64,000 nucleotides of DNA from Streptomyces purpureus (GCF_014648195.1 NZ_BMQQ01000003.1:120931-184930); one strand, 5' to 3'; shown: positions 16,561 to 24,622, counted from the first letter of the stretch. Numbers and translations: made by a program. Notes: generated by a model not told the origin, from the sequence alone.

Positions 16561-17682
16561 GTGGTTTCACATGGACACCAGGGGACGACCTCCTCCGCTC
16601 TCACCCGACTGAACGTCAAGGCCGCGCATCTGCTCGGCGTACCCCCGAACGGGTATGGAAACCTGCTGGGTCTGTCCCCTGAGTACCTCGACGACGATCT
16701 GTGCCGGACCCCCACGGTCACGACCATCCGGATCGCGGAGCTGAGCACCGTCCGCACCCCCTGGACAGAGCTGTCCGCGCTGCTGGCGCAGCAGTCGGGC
16801 ATCGGCACCCTGGGGGTCTGGGACTACCTGATCACCTCCGCAGCCACCCCGCTCGAAGGGATCCAGGACGCCTCGACCTACCTGGCCACCATCGCCGACG
16901 TCGGCACAGACACCCTGACCATCGACGAAGACGGCGATCAGATCACCATCAGCCATGTGAACGGGGCCGACCTGACTCACGAGGCGGCCAGCGCCATCCA
17001 CGCCTTCGTGCTCAGCCTGTGCCAGCGGCGTCTCAGTGAAAGCGCACAGCGCCGCCTCGTTCCCGTCAATGTCGCCCTGGCCACCGAAGCGCCCCGGCGG
17101 CACGACACCCTGACCGAGCTGTACGGCACCCGCACCATCGACTTCGAAGCACCGGTCAGCTCGGTCACCTTCCTCTCCACCGAGCTGAAGCGCCCGAACC
17201 CGCACGCCCAGCCGGGCCTGTCGGCCGTGCTTCGAAGACACGCCGAGCAGACGCTCGCCTCCTCGATCCCCCTGCACAACTGGCTGGACGTCTTCCGCAC
17301 CACCCTGGCCTCGGCCCAAGGCGAGACCGCTCCGACGCTGTCCACCGCGGCGCGGCGCATGGCCGTCAGCACCCGAACCCTCCAACGCCGCCTCGACGAA
17401 CACGGCACCACATGGAGCGACGAAGTCGAGACCCTGCGGCGAGCCCGTGTCACACGGCTGCTCCACGACACCGATCTCGGCATCGACGCGATAGCCGCCC
17501 GAAGCGGCTACGCAGACGCCCGCGCCCTGCGCCGGGCCGTCCAACGCTGGCACGGCACCACACCCACCGCCTTGCGCCGCACCGGCCGCGTCGCAACGAC
17601 CCCTGGGATCCGCCCAGGGCGGGTTCCAGGGGTCGGGAGTGGCGGAATCGTCGCTCAGAAGAGGAGCTCTCCGGCCGGGTAG
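16561..17682 (+). CDS. AraC-family transcriptional regulator
   Basis: 373 residues with a GTG start. The N-terminal 250 residues resemble the ligand/effector domain of AraC regulators of the Arabinose_bd type (TTIRIAELSTVRTPWTELSALL, GVWDYLITSAATPLEGI). The C-terminal HTH_18 domain is clear: LSTAARRMAVSTRTLQRRL and IDAIAARSGYADARALRRAVQRWHGTTPTALR. The last 30 residues lie beyond the HTH, contain a terminator hairpin in their coding sequence, and overlap the opposing gene by 28 bp, so they are probably not functionally important. Confidence 0.87.
   Translation: MVSHGHQGTTSSALTRLNVKAAHLLGVPPNGYGNLLGLSPEYLDDDLCRTPTVTTIRIAELSTVRTPWTELSALLAQQSGIGTLGVWDYLITSAATPLEGIQDASTYLATIADVGTDTLTIDEDGDQITISHVNGADLTHEAASAIHAFVLSLCQRRLSESAQRRLVPVNVALATEAPRRHDTLTELYGTRTIDFEAPVSSVTFLSTELKRPNPHAQPGLSAVLRRHAEQTLASSIPLHNWLDVFRTTLASAQGETAPTLSTAARRMAVSTRTLQRRLDEHGTTWSDEVETLRRARVTRLLHDTDLGIDAIAARSGYADARALRRAVQRWHGTTPTALRRTGRVATTPGIRPGRVPGVGSGGIVAQKRSSPAG
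17597..17635. terminator. Terminator-like hairpin inside the 3' end of the AraC-type gene
   Basis: Perfect 10-bp arms, CGACCCCTGG (17597-17606) and CCAGGGGTCG (17626-17635). It lies within the last 30 codons of the plus-strand regulator and just beyond the stop of the opposing gene, so it is well placed to end the minus-strand transcript. Confidence 0.62.
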
Positions 17683-18725
17683 CCGTAGCCGATCTGGGTG
17701 CGGGGGCTGTAGTAGCTCGCGCCGTCGCCCTTGTACAGCCACAGGACGCCGTCGTTGGCACGGCCCACGAGGTCCGCCTTGCCGTCGCCGTCGAGGTCGC
17801 CGGGCGAGGCGAGAGCGGTGTAGATCTGCCAGCCGGTGCCGATCTGGGTGCGGGGGCTGTAGCCGTTCGCGCCGTCGCCCTTGTACAGCCACAGGACGCC
17901 CGCCGTGTCCCGCGCGATCAGGTCCGCCTTGCCGTCGCCCGAGAAGTCACCCGGGGCGACCAGGACGTCGTACCCCTGCCAGCCGGTGCCGACCTGGACG
18001 CGGGTGCTGCCTGAGAACGTGCCGTTGACGGCGTCTGCCGGGTAGCGCCACAGGGTGCCGGTGCCATCGACGGCGACGACGGCCGAGCCGTCGCGGGCGA
18101 CCAGCTTCATGCCGCTCCAGCCGGTGCCGACCTTGCAGGCGCCGGCGACGCTGCCGTCGGTGCGGCCCGCGTACCGGAAGAGCCCGCCGTTCGCGTCACG
18201 CCGGAAGACCGCACCGGCGTCGTCGGCGGAGGGCCCGCAGTCCGCCCAGTACGCGGCGCCGCGCACCAGCCTGTGGTCGGAGACCGAGGTGTCCTGGGGC
18301 AGGACGTCCGCCCTGGCGCCCTTGAAGTCACGGGCGGAGAGGAAGAGGTAATCGATCTTCGAGGTGCCGAAGGTCGGCTCGCCGCTGCGGCAGCGGGTGC
18401 GCCCGTCGGAGCAGGGGGTGCCGACGAAGTGGTCCTTGTCCGTCTCGTCGGCCTCGACGAAGGCACCCCAGCCGCCGTCGTCGATCCCGGGTTCGTAGAA
18501 GTACGAAGCCGTCTTCGTGCGCGGGCTGCCGTTGAAGTCGCCGCCGAGCACCACCGGGATGCCCGCGTCCTGCCACTGCCTGGCCTGCTCGGCGAGCTTG
18601 GCGGCCTCCTGCTCACGCAGGGTGGACTGGTTCCAGTAGAGGTGCACCGAGCAGGCCCAGTTGGCGCGGCTCTGTGTGTACGTCTTCACACAGGGCACCG
18701 TGATGGGCTCGTTCTCACCGCCCAC
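17655..18725 (-). pseudogene. 5'-truncated secreted EEP-FG-GAP repeat protein
   Basis: 356 residues remain. The first 150 are the C-terminal half of an EEP domain (VVLGGDFNGSPRTK, SKIDYLF, SVSDHRLV), and the rest are FG-GAP/VCBS repeats with Asp-rich calcium loops (GDFSGDGKADLI, GDLDGDGKADLV). Two repeats are near-identical 150-bp tandem units (from 17691 and 17841). The N-terminal half of the EEP domain and the signal peptide are missing; the reading frame upstream is shadow sequence of the next gene. The nominal GTG start at 18725 is three bases from the stop of the truncated NlpC/P60 gene. It cannot be exported as it stands. Confidence 0.78.
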
Positions 18726-18727
18726 GG

Positions 18728-19240
18728 TCAGGTCGGCCGGGCGTGTTCGATGATGTTGGCGACGGTGTGGCTGGAGTCGGTCCAGCCGGCGAAGAGCACG
18801 ACGTGCGCGTTGATGTTGTTGAGCGCGTCACCCGGCTTGAGGTCGTCCAGGCTGGCCAGCTGCGTGGAGTAGTTCGGCAGGGTCCAGGTGGTGGCGCTCG
18901 TGGGCAGATGCCATGCCATGGACACCAGGCCGGAGCAGTCGGTGCGGTACGTGCGGCCCTGCGGGTCCTTGTAGTAGGCGCGCTGGCTGTACGGGACCCC
19001 CCGGTCCACCCTGTACTGGGCGCGCTGGATCATCTCGGTGCGGCTGATCGAGCCACCGACGGTCGAGGTGGCCGTCGCCGCGGCGGTGGCGGCGGGCGTC
19101 AGCTCAGGTGACGCGGCCTGGCTCGGGGCGGTGAGGCCGAGGACGACGGCGGCCAGGGAGGCGACGACCAGGGCGGAACGGGCGGAGGTACGACGTGCGG
19201 ACGTGCGCAATCTCCTCTGGGACAGGCAGGTTGAAGACAT
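18728..19240 (-). pseudogene. NlpC/P60-type secreted peptidase gene, 3' end lost by deletion
   Basis: 170 residues from ATG at 19240. A signal peptide (RSALVVASLAAVVLGLTAPSQA) leads into an NlpC/P60-like domain with catalytic Cys in TDCSGLVSMAWHL and His in NAHVVLFAGW. Related Streptomyces proteins continue beyond EHARP for roughly 20-30 residues to finish the fold; here the frame hits TGA right after EHARPT, where sequence of an EEP protein begins. Catalytic residues survive, so partial activity cannot be excluded. No good ribosome-binding site is seen before the ATG. A longer ORF to 19660 is not supported. Confidence 0.7.
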
Positions 19241-19355
19241 GCAGGGGGACGCCACGGCACACGGAGGCGCGGGAAAGCACGGGAAGGCGTGGAAGCCGCG
19301 GGGAGAGAGGGACTCCGGATTCTCGGAGGTGGAGTGACGAGCGGGCCGCCGGGGC

Positions 19356-19664
19356 TCAGGCTCGGTCGTCGTGCTCCGGGTGCCCACCGAGCAGGGAGGG
19401 AAGGAGGGCCGCGTAGCCGTGCGCGGCGATCGGTCCACGCGCCCGGGCGAGCAGGTCCCGCGCGCAGTCGAGCGCATGGGTGTCCGAGTCGGCCCTGACG
19501 AAGAGCACGGCCTCCATGCCGGCCCGGATGGGGCGGACGGTGATGTGCTCAAGTCCGATTGACGGGACCGCGTGGGCCCACAACAGGTCGTGCAGGAGGG
19601 GGGAGAAACTGCCGGCGTCGCGGCCGACGGGCTCACCCTGGAGCATGGCGCTGACGACACGCAC
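19356..19664 (-). CDS. Hypothetical protein, 102 residues
   Basis: Best start is GTG at 19664 (VRVVSAMLQGEPVG), five bases past the stop of the small exported protein gene; the ATG at 19646 is an alternative. The product is soluble, with a His/Arg-containing centre (LLHDLLWAHAVPSIGLEHITVRPIRAGMEAVLFVRAD) and an acidic end. No family was recognised. Its close coupling suggests that it works with the small exported protein upstream. Confidence 0.6.
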   Translation of the reverse strand: MRVVSAMLQGEPVGRDAGSFSPLLHDLLWAHAVPSIGLEHITVRPIRAGMEAVLFVRADSDTHALDCARDLLARARGPIAAHGYAALLPSLLGGHPEHDDRA

Positions 19665-19669
19665 CGAGA

Positions 19670-19864
19670 TCAGTCCCAGCTGATGACGTCGCCCTCGGAG
19701 GCGAGCACGACGACCGACGTCGGCCGCACGTCCGACCCGATGACGTCCTGCGCCACGCCAGAACCGGCGAGGGCGAGGGCGAGGGCGCCCATGCCGGCTG
19801 CGACGGAGCGGCCGGCGGAGCAACGAACGGTGAGGCGAGCGGTCAGGCGAGCTCTGCGGAACAT
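19670..19864 (-). CDS. Small exported or membrane peptide, 64 residues
   Basis: ATG at 19864 with GGGAGGA six bases upstream. A very basic N terminus (MFRRARLTARLTVRCSAGR) is followed by a hydrophobic core (AAGMGALALALAGSGVA) and a short tail of about 25 residues ending EGDVISWD. This is the shape of a signal peptide with a small released product or of a membrane-anchored peptide. It was hidden within a much longer spurious reading frame. It leads a two-gene unit with the 102-residue protein. Confidence 0.65.
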   Translation of the reverse strand: MFRRARLTARLTVRCSAGRSVAAGMGALALALAGSGVAQDVIGSDVRPTSVVVLASEGDVISWD

Positions 19865-20001
19865 CGGGGTCCTCCCAAAGACACGAACGACGGTCGAATG
19901 ACGGCTTTCCGGTGCCGGACTGGCGGGATTCCGTTCCCGCAGCCCCTCTCGGTGATCACCATCCTGGCGCCCGTGGAAAGCCCCGGGGAAGGGCAGACGC
20001 A

Positions 20002-20042
20002 TGGCACCAACGAGCCTGGCACCGAGGTGCCACGAGGTGCCG
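20002..20042. promoter_or_regulatory. Cluster of TGGCACC/GGTGCCA elements, candidate operator
   Basis: TGGCACC at 20002 and 20017, then GGTGCCA at 20026 and GGTGCCG at 20036, give a 16-bp palindrome (20017-20032) flanked by two further half-sites. It lies in the 289-bp region between the divergent small-peptide gene and the Rid-family gene. Confidence 0.5.
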
Positions 20043-20153
20043 CGCGGGGCGCACAGGAATGGATCTCGACGCCCCGCGGCTGTCGTGAGTGGATCACGTC
20101 GGATGGCGCCCGCCACCGAATCCGCACAGGTTCCCTGAGGGAGTGTCAGCAGA

Positions 20154-20570
20154 ATGTCCGTTACACAGCCCCCCGTCGAGCGGGTACGCGTCACAGCGGA
20201 ACCCGACTGGTACGAGTCGGCCGGTATCTCTCTCGGTATCCGCGTCGGGAACCTGGTCTTCACATCGGGACAGGCCCCGGTCGACGCCCGGGGAGCCACG
20301 GTCGGCGCCGGCGACTTCGAGGCGCAGGCCCGCCAGGCTCTCGCGAACCTGTCGACGGTACTGACGAACGCCGGCTCCAGCCTCGCCGACGTGATCAAGG
20401 CGACCGTCTTCGTCACCGATATCGCCCAGCAGGACGTCTTCGCCAAGCTGCGCGCGGAACACTTCCCGGCGAAGCCCCACCTCGCGGAGTCGTTCGTGGA
20501 GGTCTCCTCGCTCGCCAACGCCGAGTGGATGATCGAGATCGAGGCGATCGGGCTCGTCCGGGGTGCCTGA
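20154..20570 (+). CDS. Rid-family (YjgF/YER057c/UK114) protein lacking the canonical Arg
   Basis: 138 residues with the Rid trimer fold signature (VGNLVFTSGQAPVD, QARQALANLSTVLTNAGSSLADVIKATVFVTDI). True RidA enamine/imine deaminases carry an essential Arg in an ARS(T/A)V-type motif before the C-terminal EIEA segment. Here the corresponding sequence is KPHLAESFVEVSSLANAEWMIEIEA, with Glu in place of Arg. It therefore belongs to a Rid subgroup unlikely to deaminate 2-aminoacrylate; the substrate is unknown. ATG start, weak GGGAG upstream. Confidence 0.88.
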   Translation: MSVTQPPVERVRVTAEPDWYESAGISLGIRVGNLVFTSGQAPVDARGATVGAGDFEAQARQALANLSTVLTNAGSSLADVIKATVFVTDIAQQDVFAKLRAEHFPAKPHLAESFVEVSSLANAEWMIEIEAIGLVRGA

Positions 20571-20595
20571 GCAGACCGCACGGCAGGCATGAAAA

Positions 20596-20637
20596 ACACC
20601 CCTTCCGAACCACGTTTCCGCAGTTCAGAAGGGGTGT
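20596..20637. terminator. Terminator between Rid gene and tRNA-Ala
   Basis: ACACCCCTTC (20596-20605) pairs with GAAGGGGTGT (20628-20637). On the minus strand the hairpin is followed by a T run, so it mainly ends the tRNA-Ala transcript and also faces the Rid gene. Confidence 0.85.
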
Positions 20638-20643
20638 AAGGAG

Positions 20644-20716
20644 TGGAGCCTAGGGGAGTCGAACCCCTGACATCTGCCATGCAAAGACAGCGCTCTACCA
20701 ACTGAGCTAAGGCCCC
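20644..20716 (-). tRNA. tRNA-Ala (anticodon TGC)
   Basis: 73 nt read on the minus strand. It starts GGGGCCTTAGCTCAGTTGG, has anticodon loop TTTGCAT with TGC, T arm AGGGGTTCGACTCCCCT and acceptor AGGCTCC with discriminator A. CCA is not encoded. Its 3' end is duplicated at 15235-15250. Confidence 0.97.
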
Positions 20717-20845
20717 GGAACGAGACCAGAGTACCGGGTCACCCCCTGTATCCCGCAAAAGGTTTGGGACTCCCGATGAACGACCACGCTCCGTAAGATG
20801 CTCGTCGAGGTTCGCAGTGGCGAACCGCAGGGATGGGGAGACGTG

Positions 20846-21394
20846 ATGGATGCCACACAGCAGGAAGCCACCGCCAGAGCCAGAGAGCTCCAGCGCAGTT
20901 GGTACGGGGAGCCGTTGGGGGCGCTCTTCCGTCGGCTGATCGACGATCTCGGGCTGAACCAGGCCCGGCTTGCGGCTGTGCTCGGACTGTCCGCGCCCAT
21001 GCTCTCCCAGCTGATGAGCGGTCAGCGGGCCAAGATCGGCAACCCTGCCGTGGTCCAGCGGGTCCAGGCCCTCCAGGAGCTGGCCGGGCAGGTCGCCGAC
21101 GGCAGCGTCAGTGCCGCCGAGGCCACCGACCGGATGGACGAGATCAAGAAGTCCCAGGGCGGCTCGGTCCTGACCGGCACCAGCCAGACCACCAACAGCT
21201 CCGGTGCGCCGACCGTGCGCCGCGTGGTGCGGGAGATCCAGTCGCTGCTGCGCTCGGTCGCGGCGGCCGGGGACATCATCGACGCGGCGGACACCCTCGC
21301 ACCGAGCCACCCGGAGCTGGCAGAGTTCCTCAGGGTGTACGGGGCCGGGCGCACCGCGGACGCCGTCGCCCACTACGAGTCGCACCAGAACTGA
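20846..21394 (+). CDS. XRE-like HTH DNA-binding protein
   Basis: 182 residues from ATG at 20846 with GGGGAG five bases upstream. The HTH is LNQARLAAVLGLSAPMLSQLMSGQRAKIGNP (about residues 33-63); a helical C-terminal domain follows. It ends 43 bp before a protein kinase gene on the same strand, a pairing typical of the Streptomyces gyr-proximal region, which suggests that the regulator may be a kinase target. The target DNA is unknown. Confidence 0.88.
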   Translation: MDATQQEATARARELQRSWYGEPLGALFRRLIDDLGLNQARLAAVLGLSAPMLSQLMSGQRAKIGNPAVVQRVQALQELAGQVADGSVSAAEATDRMDEIKKSQGGSVLTGTSQTTNSSGAPTVRRVVREIQSLLRSVAAAGDIIDAADTLAPSHPELAEFLRVYGAGRTADAVAHYESHQN

Positions 21395-21437
21395 GAGAAC
21401 GCCGGGCCGGAACGGAACTGGGAGCGGGCGCAGCGCC

Positions 21438-22793
21438 ATGGGTGAGGTCTTCGCGGGTCGGTACGAGCTGATCGACCCGATCGGACGTGGTGGGGTCGGC
21501 GCGGTCTGGCGCGCCTGGGACCACCGCCGCCGTCGCTATGTCGCGGCGAAGGTTCTGCAGCAGAGCGACGCGCACACCCTGCTCCGTTTCGTCCGCGAGC
21601 AGGCGCTGCGCATCGACCACCCGCATGTGCTCGCCCCGGCCAGCTGGGCCGCGGACGACGACAAGGTGCTGTTCACCATGGATCTGGTGAGCGGCGGGTC
21701 GCTGGCGCACGTCATCGGGGACTACGGCCCGCTGCCGCCCCGGTTCGTCTGCACCCTGCTCGATCAGTTGCTGTCCGGGCTTGCCGCGGTGCACGCGGAG
21801 GGGGTCGTGCACCGCGACATCAAGCCGGCGAACATCCTGCTGGAGGCGACCGGAACCGGGCGTCCGCATCTGCGGCTGTCCGACTTCGGCATCTCGATGC
21901 GCAAGGGCGAGCCGCGCCTGACCGAGACCAACTATGTGGTCGGAACGCCCGGTTACTTCGCACCCGAGCAAATGCTGGGCGCGGAGCCGGACTTCCCGGC
22001 CGATCTGTTCGCGGTCGGCCTGGTGGCGCTCTACCTGCTCCAGGGTCAGAAGCCCGACGCGCAGGCGCTGATCGAGTATTTCGCCGCGCACGGCACCCCC
22101 GGGGCGCCGCAGGGCATTCCGGAGCCGCTGTGGCAGGTCCTGGCGGGCCTGCTGCAGCCGGACCCGGGGGCGCGGTTCCGTACGGCCACGGGGGCGCGTA
22201 AGGCGCTCACGGCGGCGGTCGAGATGCTGCCGGAGGCGGACGGGGACGAGGAGCCCGTCGAGGTCTTCGACCAGATCGGCCCGCTGCCTGCGGGCTTCGG
22301 CCCCACCGGCCCCGAGGCCGCGGCCAGGCCCGCGCCGGCCGCCCAGGCCGACGTACCCTCCGTGGCCGGCCCGGCCGTCGCCTCGCCGCCGCCCTCGCCG
22401 TCGGAGACGGGCAGCTTCCATCTGCCTCCGCCGCCCCAGCAGCAGCCGCAGCCACACCACCAGCAGCACACACCCCCCACGCAACCGGCCGCCCCGGTCA
22501 CTCAGGTCCCCGCGCATTCGGCCTCCCCCCAACCCGCCGCGCCGGACTTCTTCCAGGCCCAGACGGCCGCGGTGCCGTATCAACAAGCTCCTACTCGTCA
22601 ATACACCGCCCACGGCTCTCAGGTTCCCGTCCCCGCGACGGGAGTTCCGCCCGTCGCCCAGCCGCCGGTCGCCCAGCCACCCGCACCGGCCGTGGCGAAG
22701 CGGCCGGGACCGCCCCCGAAGGTGGCGATCCCGGTGCTGTTCGTCGCGCTGGTCTGTTTCGCGGTCGGTATCTGGGCGCTGACCCAGGCCTGA
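21438..22793 (+). CDS. Ser/Thr protein kinase with C-terminal membrane anchor
   Basis: 451 residues from ATG at 21438 (MGEVFAGRYELIDPIG). The kinase domain (about 5-270) has GRGGVGAVW, AAKVLQ lysine, HRDIKPANIL, LSDFGIS and GTPGYFAPEQ, so it is predicted active. A 150-residue Pro/Gln/Ala linker with polyHis-Gln stretches leads to one C-terminal helix (VAIPVLFVALVCFAVGIWAL). No extracellular sensor follows, unlike the PASTA kinase at 4.1 kb. The longer ORF beginning at 21204 overlaps the HTH gene and is rejected. Confidence 0.93.
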   Translation: MGEVFAGRYELIDPIGRGGVGAVWRAWDHRRRRYVAAKVLQQSDAHTLLRFVREQALRIDHPHVLAPASWAADDDKVLFTMDLVSGGSLAHVIGDYGPLPPRFVCTLLDQLLSGLAAVHAEGVVHRDIKPANILLEATGTGRPHLRLSDFGISMRKGEPRLTETNYVVGTPGYFAPEQMLGAEPDFPADLFAVGLVALYLLQGQKPDAQALIEYFAAHGTPGAPQGIPEPLWQVLAGLLQPDPGARFRTATGARKALTAAVEMLPEADGDEEPVEVFDQIGPLPAGFGPTGPEAAARPAPAAQADVPSVAGPAVASPPPSPSETGSFHLPPPPQQQPQPHHQQHTPPTQPAAPVTQVPAHSASPQPAAPDFFQAQTAAVPYQQAPTRQYTAHGSQVPVPATGVPPVAQPPVAQPPAPAVAKRPGPPPKVAIPVLFVALVCFAVGIWALTQA

Positions 22794-22840
22794 CGGCACG
22801 GCCCCGGAGGACGAGGCCAAGCGGCCACGGCCAGGCCGGG

Positions 22841-24181
22841 CTACCAGCCGGCCGGAGGGCCGTACTGCTGCGAGCCGCTCTGCGGCGCCGCGGCGCCCGC
22901 CCGTCGCCGGGCCAACAGCATCCAGCCGCCGAGGCCGAGCACGAGCACGGTCCCCGCGCCGATCCCGGACGCCGCGATCAGCTTCATGGAGTCGCTGCGC
23001 GCCGCGCCGGGCCCGCTCTGCCCGCTCGCCGCGGCGTCCTGGTCGTCGTCGGTGACCTGGAAGATCCCGGCGGGACCGTCGTACGCGGGCGGTGCCTCGG
23101 CCTTCCCGTCGACGTTGATCCGCAGCGTCAGCGGCACGGGCTTGTCGCCGTACGACTGGGCGAGTTCGGGACTCAGCGTGGCCGAGAGGTAGTACCAGCC
23201 GGCGAACCGCATCGCGCTGACCTCGTCGGAGGAGTCGAAACGATTCTCGTAGGCGACCGGCGGCTTCGGGTCGAGCGACATCTGGCTCGGCCTGCCGTCG
23301 TACGACGCCGTCTTCTGGTCGACATGGCCGTGGGCCGGGTTGGTCAGCGTGAGCACCAGCGCGTTGCCGATGTATTTGCTGCCCGCGGAGCTGCTGCCGA
23401 GGGAGGCGGTGGCGTAGATCTGCTGTCCCCAGCGGACCGGAACCCGGTAGAACAGCGTCTGGCCGGGCTTGATGTCGTCACGCCACTCGCCCTGGGTCAG
23501 GCCGGTGGCGGTGTGGAAGCTGGTGCCGCCGGTCCGCTTCTGCGGGCCGCCGGCGGGCGGCGGGGGCGAGCTGGACGGCCAGCTGTCCGGCGCGTCGGTG
23601 GGGCCCGCCGCCTTCAGCGCGGGCTCGGCGACGTGCCGGATCTCCAACTGCCAGTCGTCAGCGGTGGAGATGGCCTTGCTGGTCCGCTCGACCAGGACGT
23701 AATAGGCGCCCTGCTTCTGGCAGTCGGTCTCGCCGGGCTCGATCGTGCGATGGGCGTAGGCGGCGAGGGGGCGGGTGTATCCGGCGGACTCGAAGCGGGC
23801 GTCCTCGCTGCCGCACTCCGTGCCGGAGCCGTCCTGCAGGCTCACCTCGATGCCGTCGCCGTACTCGGCCCTGCCGCCGGGCTTCGGCACGGCGACGACC
23901 GACACATAGGCGTTGGTGCGGTCGTCGAGGTCGACGCGGTAGTAGAGCTTGCCGTCCTTCGCGATCGTGTCCTTGTAGACCGATCCGGCCGCCAGGCTCT
24001 GCGCGTCGCTGTTCGACACGGCGCCCTTGACGGGCTTCGCCTCGCCGTCGAACTCGTACGGGCTCTCGCCGGCCGCCCAGGCCTGCCCCGGCAGCGCCAC
24101 CGCGCACAGCGCCGCGCACACCACTGCGGACACCCTCGCCACGGCGGCCGTCCCCCGGCCCCTGCCGCGCTGCCTGCTCAC
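22841..24181 (-). CDS. Secreted, C-terminally membrane-anchored protein of unknown function
   Basis: 446 residues from GTG at 24181, with GAGGAG upstream; the ORF extension to 24313 is not supported. A signal peptide (SAVVCAALCAVALPGQAWA) is followed by two beta-rich extracellular domains (YYRVDLDDRTNAYVSVVAVP and LFYRVPVRWGQQIYATASL), each resembling pre-peptidase C-terminal-like modules, with a Pro/Ser linker between. A C-terminal helix (GIGAGTVLVLGLGGWMLLARRR) anchors it. Paired Cys residues suggest disulfides outside the cell. Convergent with the kinase gene 47 bp away. No enzymatic motif was seen. Confidence 0.85.
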   Translation of the reverse strand: MSRQRGRGRGTAAVARVSAVVCAALCAVALPGQAWAAGESPYEFDGEAKPVKGAVSNSDAQSLAAGSVYKDTIAKDGKLYYRVDLDDRTNAYVSVVAVPKPGGRAEYGDGIEVSLQDGSGTECGSEDARFESAGYTRPLAAYAHRTIEPGETDCQKQGAYYVLVERTSKAISTADDWQLEIRHVAEPALKAAGPTDAPDSWPSSSPPPPAGGPQKRTGGTSFHTATGLTQGEWRDDIKPGQTLFYRVPVRWGQQIYATASLGSSSAGSKYIGNALVLTLTNPAHGHVDQKTASYDGRPSQMSLDPKPPVAYENRFDSSDEVSAMRFAGWYYLSATLSPELAQSYGDKPVPLTLRINVDGKAEAPPAYDGPAGIFQVTDDDQDAAASGQSGPGAARSDSMKLIAASGIGAGTVLVLGLGGWMLLARRRAGAAAPQSGSQQYGPPAGW

Positions 24182-24430
24182 GCGCCATCTCCTCGTCGTC
24201 TCCGTCGCCGCCCTGCGCCCTACCGGCGCGATCACCGCCCCCGCGATCAGGACGACCGCGCGGCCGTGCCGCGGCGGCCGCGGTGCCGGTCCATCCTGCC
24301 CCGCCCGTCCCACCGCTGTCTGCGCGCGAGGCCCATCATCAGCACCCCCTGACCGCGATCACTCGACTTTGCGCATGCAAGCCAGAGATTTGCGGAGTAG
24401 AACTCAAGGGGCTTCGGTCCCAGCTCAACG

Positions 24431-24468
24431 CGAAGCCCCGGCCCGCACAAGGCGCGGCCGGGGCTTCG
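24431..24468. terminator. Terminator downstream of DLW-39
   Basis: Perfect 13-bp arms (24431-24443 and 24456-24468), GC-rich, 12-nt loop, just beyond the DLW-39 stop on the minus strand. Confidence 0.85.
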
Positions 24469-24487
24469 TCAGCAGACTTGATGGGTG

Positions 24488-24622
24488 TTACACACCGGAA
24501 CCTGCGGGCACGGAGTCGGTCGCCTCCGTCCACAGATCCTGCTCGGCGCGATCCGCCTGGATCTGGCGGTACACGAGGAGCCCGCCGATGGCGGCCAGTG
24601 CGACCAGGAGGAGCTTCTTCAC
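24488..24622 (-). CDS. DLW-39 family small membrane protein, 44 residues
   Basis: GTG start at 24622 with GAGG seven bases upstream. The sequence is VKKLLLVALAAIGGLLVYRQ, then QADRAEQDLWTEATD. The N-terminal helix and the DLW motif define this very small actinobacterial family, usually located beside gyrA. The upstream ORF extension to 24742 is spurious. It sits between a terminator and tRNA-Ile on the same strand. Function unknown. Confidence 0.88.
   Translation of the reverse strand: MKKLLLVALAAIGGLLVYRQIQADRAEQDLWTEATDSVPAGSGV

Noticed and set aside
17691..17990. 150-bp tandem repeats that could suggest a repeat array or CRISPR
   Set aside because: They are in-frame FG-GAP protein repeats with Asp-rich calcium loops. 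Unit length and lack of spacers exclude CRISPR.
19843..20127. Minus-strand ORF of 94 residues in the peptide/Rid intergenic region
   Set aside because: Overlaps the start of the 64-residue peptide gene and the operator-like array. Composition is not coding-like.
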